Shown here: positions 36,092 through 46,091 of the stretch, in pieces | Numbering within the stretch: position 1 is the stretch's first letter | How the letters are laid out: each line of letters opens with the position of its first letter | Origin: Rubellicoccus peritrichatus | GTDB taxonomy: Bacteria; Verrucomicrobiota; Verrucomicrobiia; Opitutales; Cerasicoccaceae | Assembly: GCF_033100135.1 (NCBI RefSeq) | Contig: NZ_CP136920.1 | Coordinates: forward strand, 1,364,001-1,428,000 | DNA length: 64,000 nt | Direction: 5' to 3' | The notes under the pieces: model-generated | What the model was told of the DNA's origin: nothing | Database searches by the model: none | Seen by the model: only the letters and a program-made list of their open reading frames with translations | Position numbers and translations under genes: made by a program

Positions 36092-38680
36092 ATGAAAATA
36101 ACCAATCGTATCTTCCTGATCGCCGCTCTCGTTTCCTTATCCGGGCTGGCTCCGTTGCAGGCCCAGACAGATCTCACTGTCACTGGTGATCTCATTGTCG
36201 AGGGAGCCGGCGGTGCAACCATTGATCACGACCTGCAGGTCAGCGGTGACGCCATTGAGCTTGGGGTCTGGACGACACCGAATCCAGATACCACGGCCCT
36301 CCTGATCGGAGCGGATACGTCCACGACGCCTGCCAAAATTACTTTCAGCGGCAGTGCGACGGATACCTACTTTTCCTGGGAAACCGATGGCACCGCCACC
36401 ACCCCAGTTGAGCTAATGCGGTTGAGCGAAGACGGCGTCTTCACTATTTTTGATACGGCTTCCAGCAACACCATGGTGCTGGACCCATCCGTGCCGTCGC
36501 TGACTGCCAATGGTATTGATTACCTTGCCGGCTACGGCACAGCAACCAAGCTGGTGGACAGCCTTGGGAACACCGTCGCCTTAGTCGATGCCAATGGTAA
36601 TCTGGTCTTCGATGCCGGCTCCACTGTCACTTTTGATGGAGCCGTCATCGCCAATGGCACGCTGGTTGCTGCCAGCAGCCTGCAGGTGGGCACCTCTGAG
36701 GCTGTTGACGGTGATCGCTTCGAAGATATCATTGAGGTCAGTAAACTTCTCACCACGCCGGACACCAGTGCGGAAGACTGGATAACCAATTTGTATGGTT
36801 CTTCGGTTGTCAGTATTGCGGGTGTCGGTGTCGATAACAATAACTACCGCTATATTGCCGGGACTTTTCACGGTGTTCTGGTTCTTGGAGATGAGACGCT
36901 GACCAGTGCTGGTGAGGAGGATATCTTCATCGCCAAGCTGAATGCCAGTGGCCTTGTCCTGTGGGCCAAGTCCTATGGAGGCAGCGATGCTGATGTGGTT
37001 GACGCCATGTCCGTTAGCAGCACTGGTAAATTCGCAATCGGCGGGCATTTTAAGAGCAGTGACCTTGACTTTACCGGATCATCACTACCCAAGGCAGGCA
37101 CCGATGAGGATGTCTTTGTTGCGCGCATAACCGGCAGCACGGGCGATACAACCTGGGCAACAGCTTTTGATGGCTCCAACCGGGATGATCTCGTCAATGC
37201 CATCTCCATCGATACTGCTGGCGAGGTTACAGTTGCAGGAGCCTTCAAGAGTAATTCCTTCCAAGTCGGGAGCACCTCTCTGACTAAAACCAGTCCCACA
37301 AACTCCGAGTCTGATATTTTTGTGGCACAACTGGATGCGGCAACGGGTGATCCGCACTGGGTCAAATCCTTCGCCAGTGATCGTTATGATTACGCCGGAG
37401 CCTTGGCAACTGATGGTACATCGATTTTCATGACGGGCCATTATCGCGGGCCCAGCATTACTTTTGATAGCACGACTCTGACCTCTGCCGGTAACGTTGA
37501 CTTTTTTATCGCATGCCTTGATATCACCACTGGAATTACCACATGGGCTCAATCCTTTGGGGACAACAGCTATGAGTATGCGGAGGCACTGGCACTGGAT
37601 AATAATGGAGACGTTATTATTGGTGGTAATTTTGCCAGCGCTCAACTTGCTATTGGCGGCACAACCCTCGCGCGTTCCGGCTCCTATGACTCATTTGTCA
37701 TACGTATGGCTGGTACGGATGGCACTGTGGTCTGGGCAACTTCTTTCACCTGCAATGCCGATGACGGAGTCACCGATCTGTCGTTTTCCAATAACAGCGA
37801 AGTCATTGTCACGGGGTATCACGCTTATTCCCCCAATGTCCCGCTTGAAATCGTATCAGGCGAGATCCTGCCCAGTGCCGGCTCTTATGATATCTATGTT
37901 GCCGGGTTGGACAATTCAGACGGCAATGCCAATTGGGCCAGGTCATTTGGCAGCAGTGGGGATGACGGGCCAACATCGATTATTGCTGCGCCCGATGACA
38001 ACATCAGCCTAACGGTATCTTTGGCCAGTGCAGCAGCCTTCGGAAGTCGTGTCGGCCTGGATGCCGCTCTCTACACCGTGGATCCCGTCTGGCTGCAGGC
38101 CTATTCCCCCGCTGTACCGAGCCAGACCTCGCTGAGCATCTACGGTGGCGCCGCCATTGGCGAAAGTGCCATCGCCCTTGGCGCCGGCAGCATTGCCCAG
38201 GGAGATGGCTCCTTTGTCTGGGGCGCAAACAACGTCGCTCTTGGCACCGGATCTACCGCTCTGGGTTCTTACACCAGCGCCGGGGCCTACCTCTCAGCCG
38301 CAATGGGGCAATACAATATAGGTGGTTTTGATGGCGCTAATAACGGCGATACTCAATGGGTCGATCTCGATACGCTTTTTGAAATTGGAAATGGAACTGA
38401 CGAGGCCAATCGCTCTAATGCGCTCACCCTCCTAAAAAACGGTCAACTGACTCTCGAAAACAAATACTGGGATGATCAGAGCCCAACGACCGTTCCGGCA
38501 GACTCCAACAGTTCCGATGGCAACGCTCTCGTCGTCAATGGCCATAGCCAATTCAATGGCAATGTGAATACCAAAGACTTGAAGGTCGCAGGAGATGCGG
38601 ACTTCGAAGGCTCCGTTACTATCGCGAAAATCCCAGCTCAGGGCGGTCTGGACATGGGTGGCTTCGACGGCAGCCTCTGA
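36092..38680 (+). CDS. Secreted protein with beta-propeller-like and YadA-head-like repeats
   Basis: An 862-residue exported protein; signal peptide M-K-I-T-N-R-I-F-L-I-A-A-L-V-S-L then L-Q-A at residue 24. Residues ~25-230 are tail-fibre-like (D-L-x-V-x-G-D, L-V-D-A-N-G-N-L-V-F). Residues ~240-660 contain about seven ~55-residue repeats (D-I/V-F-I/V-A-x-L, W-A-x-S-F-G-G/S, A-I/L-x-x-G) resembling SBBP-type propeller blades. Residues ~680-750 look like a YadA/Hia head (A-I-A-L-G-A-G-S-I-A-Q-G, V-A-L-G-T-G-S-T-A-L-G). The tail S-N-A-L-T-L-L-K-N-G-Q then recalls chaperone-less phage fibre ends. No membrane anchor is seen at the C-terminus, so it is adhesin-like but incomplete as a classic trimeric autotransporter. 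ATG 36092 is chosen for the signal peptide. Confidence 0.75.
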   Translation: MKITNRIFLIAALVSLSGLAPLQAQTDLTVTGDLIVEGAGGATIDHDLQVSGDAIELGVWTTPNPDTTALLIGADTSTTPAKITFSGSATDTYFSWETDGTATTPVELMRLSEDGVFTIFDTASSNTMVLDPSVPSLTANGIDYLAGYGTATKLVDSLGNTVALVDANGNLVFDAGSTVTFDGAVIANGTLVAASSLQVGTSEAVDGDRFEDIIEVSKLLTTPDTSAEDWITNLYGSSVVSIAGVGVDNNNYRYIAGTFHGVLVLGDETLTSAGEEDIFIAKLNASGLVLWAKSYGGSDADVVDAMSVSSTGKFAIGGHFKSSDLDFTGSSLPKAGTDEDVFVARITGSTGDTTWATAFDGSNRDDLVNAISIDTAGEVTVAGAFKSNSFQVGSTSLTKTSPTNSESDIFVAQLDAATGDPHWVKSFASDRYDYAGALATDGTSIFMTGHYRGPSITFDSTTLTSAGNVDFFIACLDITTGITTWAQSFGDNSYEYAEALALDNNGDVIIGGNFASAQLAIGGTTLARSGSYDSFVIRMAGTDGTVVWATSFTCNADDGVTDLSFSNNSEVIVTGYHAYSPNVPLEIVSGEILPSAGSYDIYVAGLDNSDGNANWARSFGSSGDDGPTSIIAAPDDNISLTVSLASAAAFGSRVGLDAALYTVDPVWLQAYSPAVPSQTSLSIYGGAAIGESAIALGAGSIAQGDGSFVWGANNVALGTGSTALGSYTSAGAYLSAAMGQYNIGGFDGANNGDTQWVDLDTLFEIGNGTDEANRSNALTLLKNGQLTLENKYWDDQSPTTVPADSNSSDGNALVVNGHSQFNGNVNTKDLKVAGDADFEGSVTIAKIPAQGGLDMGGFDGSL

Positions 38681-38793
38681 AGCTCTTCCTCGTATCATTT
38701 TATTAATCCGCTCTCTCTAAAACCGCCTCGGACTGATCCAGAAATCGCCATGAATAGCCTTAAGCGCCAACCTGTCATATCATCCACCAGCAG

Positions 38794-38866
38794 TAGCGGC
38801 CAGCGTCCCCGCTGGCCACAACGACTTATAGGCAAACGAAATGGCCAGCGGGAACGCTGGCCGCTA
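38794..38866. repeat. Inverted repeat TAGCGGCCAGCGT...
   Basis: A 25-bp arm at 38794-38818 (starts TAGCGGCCAGCGTCCC) is matched at 38842-38866 by its reverse complement with one mismatch, around a 23-bp centre. It lies between two genes and could serve as a terminator for the upstream one, but its form is that of a dispersed intergenic palindrome. Confidence 0.8.
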
Positions 38867-38904
38867 TCTAACACAGCCTTTTCATCATCTTCATCGCAAA
38901 TCCT

Positions 38905-39687
38905 ATGAAAACACTTCGTGTTCTTTGTGTCTCCTTTGTGCTCTTCGTGGCCCAAAACGGAGCATCCTCACTCCACGCCGACCTCTACCCGCAGTGGTGG
39001 ATCGACCAGGGTGTCATCTCCGACGGACAGCAATCACCTGCTGCGCCCGGTGAAACCGGTCATGACCCGGTGGCATGGGATGCCTGGGTAGCCGGGAACT
39101 TCACGCCGGCCAACGCAGGCCAAGCCAAAAACCTGGCCCAGAAGGCAATGTTTGAGATGGAAGCCAAACAAGCCGGCTCGGCCGGCACCACCATCACCAG
39201 CCTGGTCAACGGCTTTTCCATGGCCTCAGAGGACAATTATGTTCCCATCAATACCGGCCAGGTCAAAAACCTGGCCAAAACCTTTTACGACCGTTTTCAC
39301 GAGGTCGATTTCACCGTCACCCTGTCCGACGGCACCATCATCGCGGATAACACCTATCCCTGGGACCCAGCCACGCCCGTTGAACAGAACTATACCCCCG
39401 TCAACGTTGGGCAGCTCAAGCGTGTATTCAGCTTCAGTCTGGCAAACTGGCCGCCGGGCGAACCAGCTGAAGGTGATGGTCTGCCGGATGCTTGGGAGAT
39501 TCTGCACTTTGGAAGCATCAATGTGGCAAACGGTGATCCTACTCTCGGGCCGTTGACGGATTATGATGCTGATACTCTGACAGATTACGAGGAGTTCCAC
39601 GCTGGGACTGATCCGACCGTCGCGGACACACTGCTGGCTGATACTGGCGATCAGACTGAGTTGCTGATCTGGAAGCTATATCGCTAA
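38905..39687 (+). CDS. Exported protein with three N-Y-x-P-x-N-x-G-Q-x-K repeats
   Basis: A 260-residue exported protein. The signal peptide (M-K-T-L-R-V-L-C-V-S-F-V-L-F-V-A, cleavage near 25) is followed by P-Q-W-W-I-D-Q-G-V-I. Three copies of a short motif then occur: N-F-T-P-A-N-A-G-Q-A-K-N-L-A (65-78), N-Y-V-P-I-N-T-G-Q-V-K-N-L-A (111-124) and N-Y-T-P-V-N-V-G-Q-L-K (162-172). I have seen this motif as a verrucomicrobial module next to RHS proteins; its role is unknown. The C-terminus has D-G-L-P-D-A-W-E and a calcium-loop-like D-Y-D-A-D-T-L-T-D-Y-E-E. Bases 38914-38952, inside the signal peptide, match a dispersed repeat. The big RHS gene starts 61 bp downstream. Confidence 0.72.
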   Translation: MKTLRVLCVSFVLFVAQNGASSLHADLYPQWWIDQGVISDGQQSPAAPGETGHDPVAWDAWVAGNFTPANAGQAKNLAQKAMFEMEAKQAGSAGTTITSLVNGFSMASEDNYVPINTGQVKNLAKTFYDRFHEVDFTVTLSDGTIIADNTYPWDPATPVEQNYTPVNVGQLKRVFSFSLANWPPGEPAEGDGLPDAWEILHFGSINVANGDPTLGPLTDYDADTLTDYEEFHAGTDPTVADTLLADTGDQTELLIWKLYR

Positions 39688-39748
39688 TAGGTCGTATAGA
39701 AAGCCGTCATCAAATTAAAAACAATTCATCTCTCAAAATTCACGTTTT

Positions 39749-42700
39749 ATGAAAATTTCTAATTCTGGCAATTTCTCATCAACATACTTCATACATACCT
39801 TCTTTGGTTTGCTGGCCGGGATTGCTCTATTAAGCGCATCAATTGTGCATGCGCAATGCGGCCCTGATTGTAATGATGAGATAGAAGTGGATTTCTACGG
39901 CGAGATACTGGAGCTTGGTTATGTTATGTTATGGAGTCCAAATGGTATCTCCTTCAACGGTTCATTACTGACTTCTACCGGGGGGGCTACTGGCGCGTGG
40001 TTTTACGATTATCCTTCATTGAAAATGCCATTAGACACGGACGTTGATTTGCAGTTTCTCGGTTCAGTGTTCCGGTCGAGTAATGCTGACCCAAATGATT
40101 CTTCCGATATATATTTCAGTGTGGAATTAAGAATTCCCATTTGCTATAAAAAGATATCCCATAATGGAGAGGTGTTCGAGCTGACGGAGGAAGAGGGGTA
40201 TGGCATCGGTCTCCCGAATACCGAAGAGCAGGCAGACGGGACATACGTAAATGTGGTTTATTTTTCACAGGATACTGACGTTAATCCATCTGACTGGACT
40301 ATTCGTATCATCACCAATGATGAAGAACAATCCGGTGGTGGCACCTCATCCGGCAGCCCGGCTTCGCTTCCGCCGACTCATGCTAGTTTCGATATCCCTA
40401 TGGGGATGGTGGATAAAGAGACTTCTGCCGGGCGCTTGTTTTTTAGTCTGGATGATCTGGTCGAGTCGACTGACCCACTGCTTTCGACTTTTAATTCGCT
40501 CATCATTGGCATCAACCAATATGCCACGGCTGACATCGTGACGCGTAGTGGTGGAGTGCTTGACGGTGCACTTTCGCAAGTGGCGGCGCCGGATGCGCTT
40601 TTTGTTTTTAAAGACGGTTGGTGGAATGGTGATACTTTGCTGGAGGAAGATGGCTACGACGGGCAGCCCTTGACTTCGGGCACTTTTGAAATCATCTCTT
40701 ATCCGACTTATACCGGGACCAATCCTTATACACCATCAGGTAATGCCAATGAGCTCTGGCGTTTCGAGCAGGTCGGAACCACTGCCGGGGGTGACTTGCA
40801 ATTGAAGGTGACGCACATCACCAATCCGGGCCAAGTGGACGAAACCATCGACTGGGATACTTTTGAACGCATTACTGTGGATTACCTGGCAGACGACAAT
40901 GCGAATGGTCTTGTGGGTGGGGCAGCCTTAGTCACTCCTGTCGAAACAGGCTGGAGATGGGTTTCCCAAAGTGGTGACATGACCAAAGACCTCTATTGGA
41001 AGGAAAAGGTGGAACTTGGGCTATCTGATCACCTCTACGAATTTGTTGCCTACTATGATAATCGCACGGGCACGCCAGTGCTCAGTTCCCAGGTCGTTAG
41101 CAAGCATGAGAAAATCGGTGATGACTGGCTTGTTACCAGACAATTCGACGATCCAGACGGGGCCAATCGTATCACGATTTGGACTTATGAGGCAACGGAT
41201 ACAGATCCTGATTACGACTTAGGAGAGCTTATCAGCGTGGAATACCCGGACGCCTCTTGGGAGCACAACGCGGTTTATAACAGCGAGGGTAAAGTTACTA
41301 CGCGCTATCTGCCGTGGAAAGATGTGACGCTGGCTCAGGCCATCGCTACCAGCGGAACAAACTGCAAGGTAATTGAAAAAGAATACGATCCTGAAGCAGG
41401 TGTTGATTACCGCCAAACCACTAAAATCGAAAACATCATTACGGCCAAGTATGAACGCCGCAGCGGTGGCGTTACCCGCCGCTACACCAATGGGACCAAC
41501 CACCTTGATACTGTCAATGACATGCCTGACTCGGTCACCCGCCCTGATGGCACGATGACGAGCTATGTCCGTGAAAATGGTTTTTGGAATCCGACAAATG
41601 AAATCTTTTATCCAGGTAGCACCGATCCTCAACCAGCTGGGACAGTCTCCGCCTTTCGCAAAACGGTGAAGGAAGGCACCAGCACCTCGCCCGAAGGGAT
41701 TGCCAATCAAACCACCTGGCGACGCACCATTACGGTCGATGGCGAACTGATTCTTTCGGAAACGCTGGCCTATGATGGCACGGCGACGCCACCGGTGATT
41801 CAAAGCACCAGTTACAGTGAAACAGCCGACTCACCGCAAACGGGCTGGCGAACCGAAACAGCAACCGACTCCAGCGGACGCACCCTTTCCGAAAACATCT
41901 TTGATGATAACTATCGCCTGCGCGAATCGATTGACGCTTCCGGCATCAAAACGGTTTTCACTTATGATGCCGATGGTCGCACGGAGACGGAAACCCGTGC
42001 CGGTTTAACCACGACTTACCAGTATGATACCCTGGGCCGTGTGGAAGGAACGACCATCACGCCGGAGGGTTTGACCACGCCGGAATTGACCACCAGCACC
42101 ACTTATCACCCCACTGGTGAAGTCCATACGCAAACCGATGAAAACGGCTATACCTCGACTTTTGCTTACAGCAACGGAGGACGCACTCTGACTATGACCC
42201 GCCCTGATGGTTCGACTGAAATTACGGATAGCTACCTCGACGGTCAGACCAAGAGCGTGACCGGCACGGGGTTGATCCATCAGTATTACACTTACTCAGT
42301 TCTTGCCAGCGGCAACCGGGTGACGCGCGATGAGGTCGGTTCCTCCGGCTCTGTGCGCTGGTCGGAACGCGAAACCGACTGGAACGGACGCATCGTGGAG
42401 GAACGCCGTCCGGCTTACTCCGGTGCCGATCATATTACGGCTTACTTTTACAACACCCTCGGTCAACTCTGGAAGCAGACTCGAACGGGTCTCGGTCCTT
42501 TGCTTTTCACTTACAATAGTTTGGGTGAGCGTCTGCGTCAGGGCGTCGATCTGGATGCGAATGATACCTTGGATGAAGCTTCCGGCGAACCGATTAGCGA
42601 AATTTTTACGGACTATCACTTCGATAGCGGCATCTGGTATCAACGCAGTGTTTCCAAACGCTGGTTGACGGATGGCAGTGCCACAGCCACTGACATCAGC

Positions 42701-45700
42701 ACGACTTTGAACCGCCTGACCGGACTTTCCGCCACCACCATGAGCGAAAGCAAAGTAACTGATGTTTACGGTGATGAAACCGTCAGCACGATGACGGTCA
42801 ACCGCGCCACCGCCACCGTGACCCAAACCACGGACTTGCCTGATACCACCCGTGACGCAGTCAGTATCACTATTAGCGGGCGGCTTGATTCCTCGACCGA
42901 TCCGCGTATCCCTGCTGTTGAAAATGGAACAACCAGCTACGCCTATGATAATCTGGGACGGCTGGAAACGATGACCGATCCAACCAATGCTGTCACCACC
43001 CAGACTTATTACGCAAATAGCACGCAACTAAAAACGATTGAACCGGCCATTGGTGCTATAACCGAGTTTGTTTATCGTTCGCAGGGGCAAACCGGAGCCG
43101 GGCAGATAAAGAGTCAGCTAACCAAAAGCGCGGACGGCACGACCACCTTAAGCCAGATGGATTACACCCACGATGCTCTGGGCCGTATCACCAATCAATC
43201 CGGTAGCGGCACTTATCCGGTGGCTTATGGTTTTGATCCGACCTACGGCGATCGCACGACCTTGACCACTTATCGCGGTGTGACCGGCGACGTCACGACC
43301 TGGGTTTATCAACCCGCCACCGGCCTCCTCACCCGCAAGGAATATGCCGACACCAAGGGCACTGATTACACTTACCACGACAACGGCCTGCTTCACACGC
43401 GAGTATGGCAGCGGGACATCGCAGGGCAACGCATCACTACCACCTACACTTACGATGATCTGGGACAACCGGATTTGACGGATTACTCCGACAGCACGAC
43501 CGACATTGACTGGACTTACAACCGTGCCGGACGTCTGACGGGCGTGATAGATGCCGCCGGAACTCACACTATGGATTACGCCGATGATGGGCAACTGACT
43601 GACCACACTGTGATCGGTGGCATCCTTGCTGGTCTCGACCTGAACAACACTTATCCGGCTCATGGTAAACGCGAGGTTTTGAGCGCAAGTCTCGGTGCAA
43701 CCGACTTGCTCAACCATCAATACACTTACCATGCTGATACCGGACGGTTGGATACGGTCAAGGATCGCAACCCGTCGGGCCTCGGCCAGATTGCCAAGGC
43801 CACTTACGCATACAAACCCGCCACTCATTTGACGGAATCCATCACCCTGCAAAACGCGACGACGGATGTTCTCACACGCTCGATGACTTATGATGCCCTG
43901 CATCGGGTTGATACCCTGACGGCAAAAGATGCTTCCCTCAACACGCTCAACTCCCACGATTACCTTTACGATGCCCGTGGCCGCCGCGAGCGCAACGACC
44001 GTGAAGACGGCACTTACTGGATTTACGGATACAACGACCGCAACGAAGTCATCAGTGGGAAGAAGCACTTCAGCGACGGAAGCATCATGCCGGGGCACGA
44101 CTTCGGTTATCAGTTTGATAACATCGGCAACCGCGATGACATCACCCTTGAAGGTCAAATCTATGATTGGGACGCCAACGCGGTTAACCAGGTCACCTCA
44201 CGAGAAATCCCGGCGGACTACACCATCACCGGCACGGCCAATGCGAACGCCGCCATCTTCGTCAACGGCATCGCCGCCGAACGAAACGGTGACTTCTGGG
44301 GCGGTAATGTCACCGTGGACAACAGCACAGCCTCCGTCGCAACACCGCTCAACATCGAAAGCCTCCTGGCCAACGCCGGCCCCAGCGGCGAAGTGTTAAC
44401 CAACTCCGCCAGCGCAGGGACACTCTTCGTGCCACAAACCCCAGTCGCCCCGGCTTACGACGGCGATGGCAACCTTACTCAAGACGGCCGCTGGTCCTAC
44501 ACCTGGAATGCCGAGAATCGCTTGATTGCGATGGAAACGATCCCCGCCGCTTACAACGCTGGAGCCCCACGCGAAAAGCTGGAGTTCGTTTACGACTATC
44601 AGGGGAGGCGCGTTAAGAAAACCCTTTCTTCCTGGGATAGCGGGAGCATGGGATTCGTTGTTGATCGAGAAATAGTATTTATCTACGATGCTTGGAACTT
44701 GATAGCCGAAATCACAACCAAGAACAGCACAACCACGGAACAGACTTACCTCTGGGGCTTGGACTTGAGCGGTACATTGCAAGGTGCCGGTGGAATCGGC
44801 GGCTTGCTCGCTCTTCAATCGAGTGGAAGTAGCTACCTTCCAGCCTATGATGGCAACGGCAACGTGTCGGCTTTAATCGCAGCAATCGATGGCACTCTTG
44901 CCGCCGAATACGAGTATGGACCCTTTGGGGAGCCCATCCGTGCCGAAGGGACAGCTACTGGAGCGAATCCTTTTACCTTTTCAACGAAATACACTGATAC
45001 CGAAACCGGACTGCTCTACTACGGTTATCGGTATTATGATGCCGAATTAGGACGATGGCTCAATCGTGATCCGATTGAAGAAGTAGGCGGGATTAACCTG
45101 TATGGGTTTGTTGAGAATAACGCTATTCTAAATACAGATTTATTAGGTAATAGGATCACTACAAGAGGTAATCAAGGCTTTCGTGATGCTATTGAAAGCG
45201 CTCTAGAGACTATTACAGGGGCTGACTTGGAGTGGTGCCGTTTGGGTGGCCGTAGGCGATCAATGCAATCCGGTTATCGCCTATCGATTATCAGTGATGG
45301 AACAGGTAAAGTTTGGGATGACCTAGAACCTGGTATAACCGGTCTTTTTAGGACTTATCGAATCATTCGCGCCCCATTCACAGACAATGCAAATGCACAA
45401 ACTAGTGGTTGGTTTACTAGAGATATTAATATAAATGAAAATATTAACGTATTGTTGCCGGTTGAGGATGGATTAGATAAAAATGGCAGGCCTAAATATA
45501 GGGATGAACTAGTTCCATTTTCTGTAGTATTGTGGCATGAGCTAGTTGGACATTCTATATTAGCTCTAGGTCATCCATATGAAGACTGGAACATATACTT
45601 TCATTACTGGACTGCGCCAATACTTGGAACTCCACTTCCAGCGGAAGCTGGGCGTGTTGATCCGACAATAGAAATAGAAAATGAAGCGCGTGCAATTCTT

Positions 45701-45739
45701 GGATTACCAAATAGGAGACCTCAATATTATGATTACTAA
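39749..45739 (+). CDS. Sec-exported RHS/YD-repeat protein with metallopeptidase-like C-terminal tip
   Basis: A 1996-residue RHS protein, the polymorphic-toxin scaffold that builds a beta-cocoon around a variable C-terminal domain. Signal peptide residues 1-35 (A-S-I-V-H-A). A large N-terminal region without YD repeats is followed by YD repeats at about 700-1780, for example Y-D-A-D-G-R and Y-D-T-L-G-R. The core ends R-Y-Y-D-A-E-L-G-R-W-L-N-R-D-P-I-E-E, then N-L-Y-G-F-V-E-N-N and D-L-L-G-N. The ~215-residue tip after this is visibly AT-richer and carries W-H-E-L-V-G-H (H1930), an HExxxH variant of a zinc-peptidase motif, so a toxin role is likely but unproven. The stop overlaps a lipoprotein-like gene by 11 bp, the expected place for an immunity gene. 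Confidence 0.88.
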   Translation: MKISNSGNFSSTYFIHTFFGLLAGIALLSASIVHAQCGPDCNDEIEVDFYGEILELGYVMLWSPNGISFNGSLLTSTGGATGAWFYDYPSLKMPLDTDVDLQFLGSVFRSSNADPNDSSDIYFSVELRIPICYKKISHNGEVFELTEEEGYGIGLPNTEEQADGTYVNVVYFSQDTDVNPSDWTIRIITNDEEQSGGGTSSGSPASLPPTHASFDIPMGMVDKETSAGRLFFSLDDLVESTDPLLSTFNSLIIGINQYATADIVTRSGGVLDGALSQVAAPDALFVFKDGWWNGDTLLEEDGYDGQPLTSGTFEIISYPTYTGTNPYTPSGNANELWRFEQVGTTAGGDLQLKVTHITNPGQVDETIDWDTFERITVDYLADDNANGLVGGAALVTPVETGWRWVSQSGDMTKDLYWKEKVELGLSDHLYEFVAYYDNRTGTPVLSSQVVSKHEKIGDDWLVTRQFDDPDGANRITIWTYEATDTDPDYDLGELISVEYPDASWEHNAVYNSEGKVTTRYLPWKDVTLAQAIATSGTNCKVIEKEYDPEAGVDYRQTTKIENIITAKYERRSGGVTRRYTNGTNHLDTVNDMPDSVTRPDGTMTSYVRENGFWNPTNEIFYPGSTDPQPAGTVSAFRKTVKEGTSTSPEGIANQTTWRRTITVDGELILSETLAYDGTATPPVIQSTSYSETADSPQTGWRTETATDSSGRTLSENIFDDNYRLRESIDASGIKTVFTYDADGRTETETRAGLTTTYQYDTLGRVEGTTITPEGLTTPELTTSTTYHPTGEVHTQTDENGYTSTFAYSNGGRTLTMTRPDGSTEITDSYLDGQTKSVTGTGLIHQYYTYSVLASGNRVTRDEVGSSGSVRWSERETDWNGRIVEERRPAYSGADHITAYFYNTLGQLWKQTRTGLGPLLFTYNSLGERLRQGVDLDANDTLDEASGEPISEIFTDYHFDSGIWYQRSVSKRWLTDGSATATDISTTLNRLTGLSATTMSESKVTDVYGDETVSTMTVNRATATVTQTTDLPDTTRDAVSITISGRLDSSTDPRIPAVENGTTSYAYDNLGRLETMTDPTNAVTTQTYYANSTQLKTIEPAIGAITEFVYRSQGQTGAGQIKSQLTKSADGTTTLSQMDYTHDALGRITNQSGSGTYPVAYGFDPTYGDRTTLTTYRGVTGDVTTWVYQPATGLLTRKEYADTKGTDYTYHDNGLLHTRVWQRDIAGQRITTTYTYDDLGQPDLTDYSDSTTDIDWTYNRAGRLTGVIDAAGTHTMDYADDGQLTDHTVIGGILAGLDLNNTYPAHGKREVLSASLGATDLLNHQYTYHADTGRLDTVKDRNPSGLGQIAKATYAYKPATHLTESITLQNATTDVLTRSMTYDALHRVDTLTAKDASLNTLNSHDYLYDARGRRERNDREDGTYWIYGYNDRNEVISGKKHFSDGSIMPGHDFGYQFDNIGNRDDITLEGQIYDWDANAVNQVTSREIPADYTITGTANANAAIFVNGIAAERNGDFWGGNVTVDNSTASVATPLNIESLLANAGPSGEVLTNSASAGTLFVPQTPVAPAYDGDGNLTQDGRWSYTWNAENRLIAMETIPAAYNAGAPREKLEFVYDYQGRRVKKTLSSWDSGSMGFVVDREIVFIYDAWNLIAEITTKNSTTTEQTYLWGLDLSGTLQGAGGIGGLLALQSSGSSYLPAYDGNGNVSALIAAIDGTLAAEYEYGPFGEPIRAEGTATGANPFTFSTKYTDTETGLLYYGYRYYDAELGRWLNRDPIEEVGGINLYGFVENNAILNTDLLGNRITTRGNQGFRDAIESALETITGADLEWCRLGGRRRSMQSGYRLSIISDGTGKVWDDLEPGITGLFRTYRIIRAPFTDNANAQTSGWFTRDININENINVLLPVEDGLDKNGRPKYRDELVPFSVVLWHELVGHSILALGHPYEDWNIYFHYWTAPILGTPLPAEAGRVDPTIEIENEARAILGLPNRRPQYYDY

Positions 45740-46091
45740 AACAGGCAGGATTATAATCAGTATTACGGTATTATTTACATTGCTTTTGTGTGCCGCATGT
45801 GAATCAGAAAACATAAAAATGGATTCGGAGAGAATTGACCCTATACTTAAGAAACATTTCGAAAGTGATTTCGACAAAGCAGGGCTTAATGAAGTTTCTC
45901 CCGAAACGTATTTAAAGCTACGGGACAATACTGAGTTATTAAAATATGAGTTACCGAATGACCCAAGTATTGCTGATGATTTTGTATACACAATATATAA
46001 AGATTTAGAATCAGGAGACTATTGGATCGTAAAACGTGGTGGGTTTGCTGGCGTAACTATTGTTTATGCAAGTACAACGACCAAACCTTAG
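45729..46091 (+). CDS. Small lipoprotein-like exported protein, candidate immunity protein 1
   Basis: A 120-residue product beginning inside the end of the RHS gene (ATG 45729, RHS stop 45737-45739). The n-region and hydrophobic stretch (I-I-I-S-I-T-V-L-F-T-L-L-L) lead to C-A-A-C at 21-24, with C24 the plausible lipidation site, although the -3 residue is Cys rather than Leu. The mature domain (S-E-R-I-D-P-I-L-K-K-H-F) is a small alpha/beta fold with no family I recognise. The overlap with a toxin-tipped RHS gene and export to the envelope suggest it protects the cell from the tip. The frame extends back to 45681 but ATG 45729 fits the signal. Confidence 0.7.
   Translation: MITKTGRIIISITVLFTLLLCAACESENIKMDSERIDPILKKHFESDFDKAGLNEVSPETYLKLRDNTELLKYELPNDPSIADDFVYTIYKDLESGDYWIVKRGGFAGVTIVYASTTTKP

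Noticed and set aside
43148-44158. 336-codon antisense frame inside the RHS gene
   Set aside because: Mirrors the YD-repeat coding sequence; no signal, motif or promoter.
45536-45553. Calling H-E-L-V-G-H a canonical HEXXH zinc site
   Set aside because: The second His is one residue too far; recorded as a variant, not as a proven protease.
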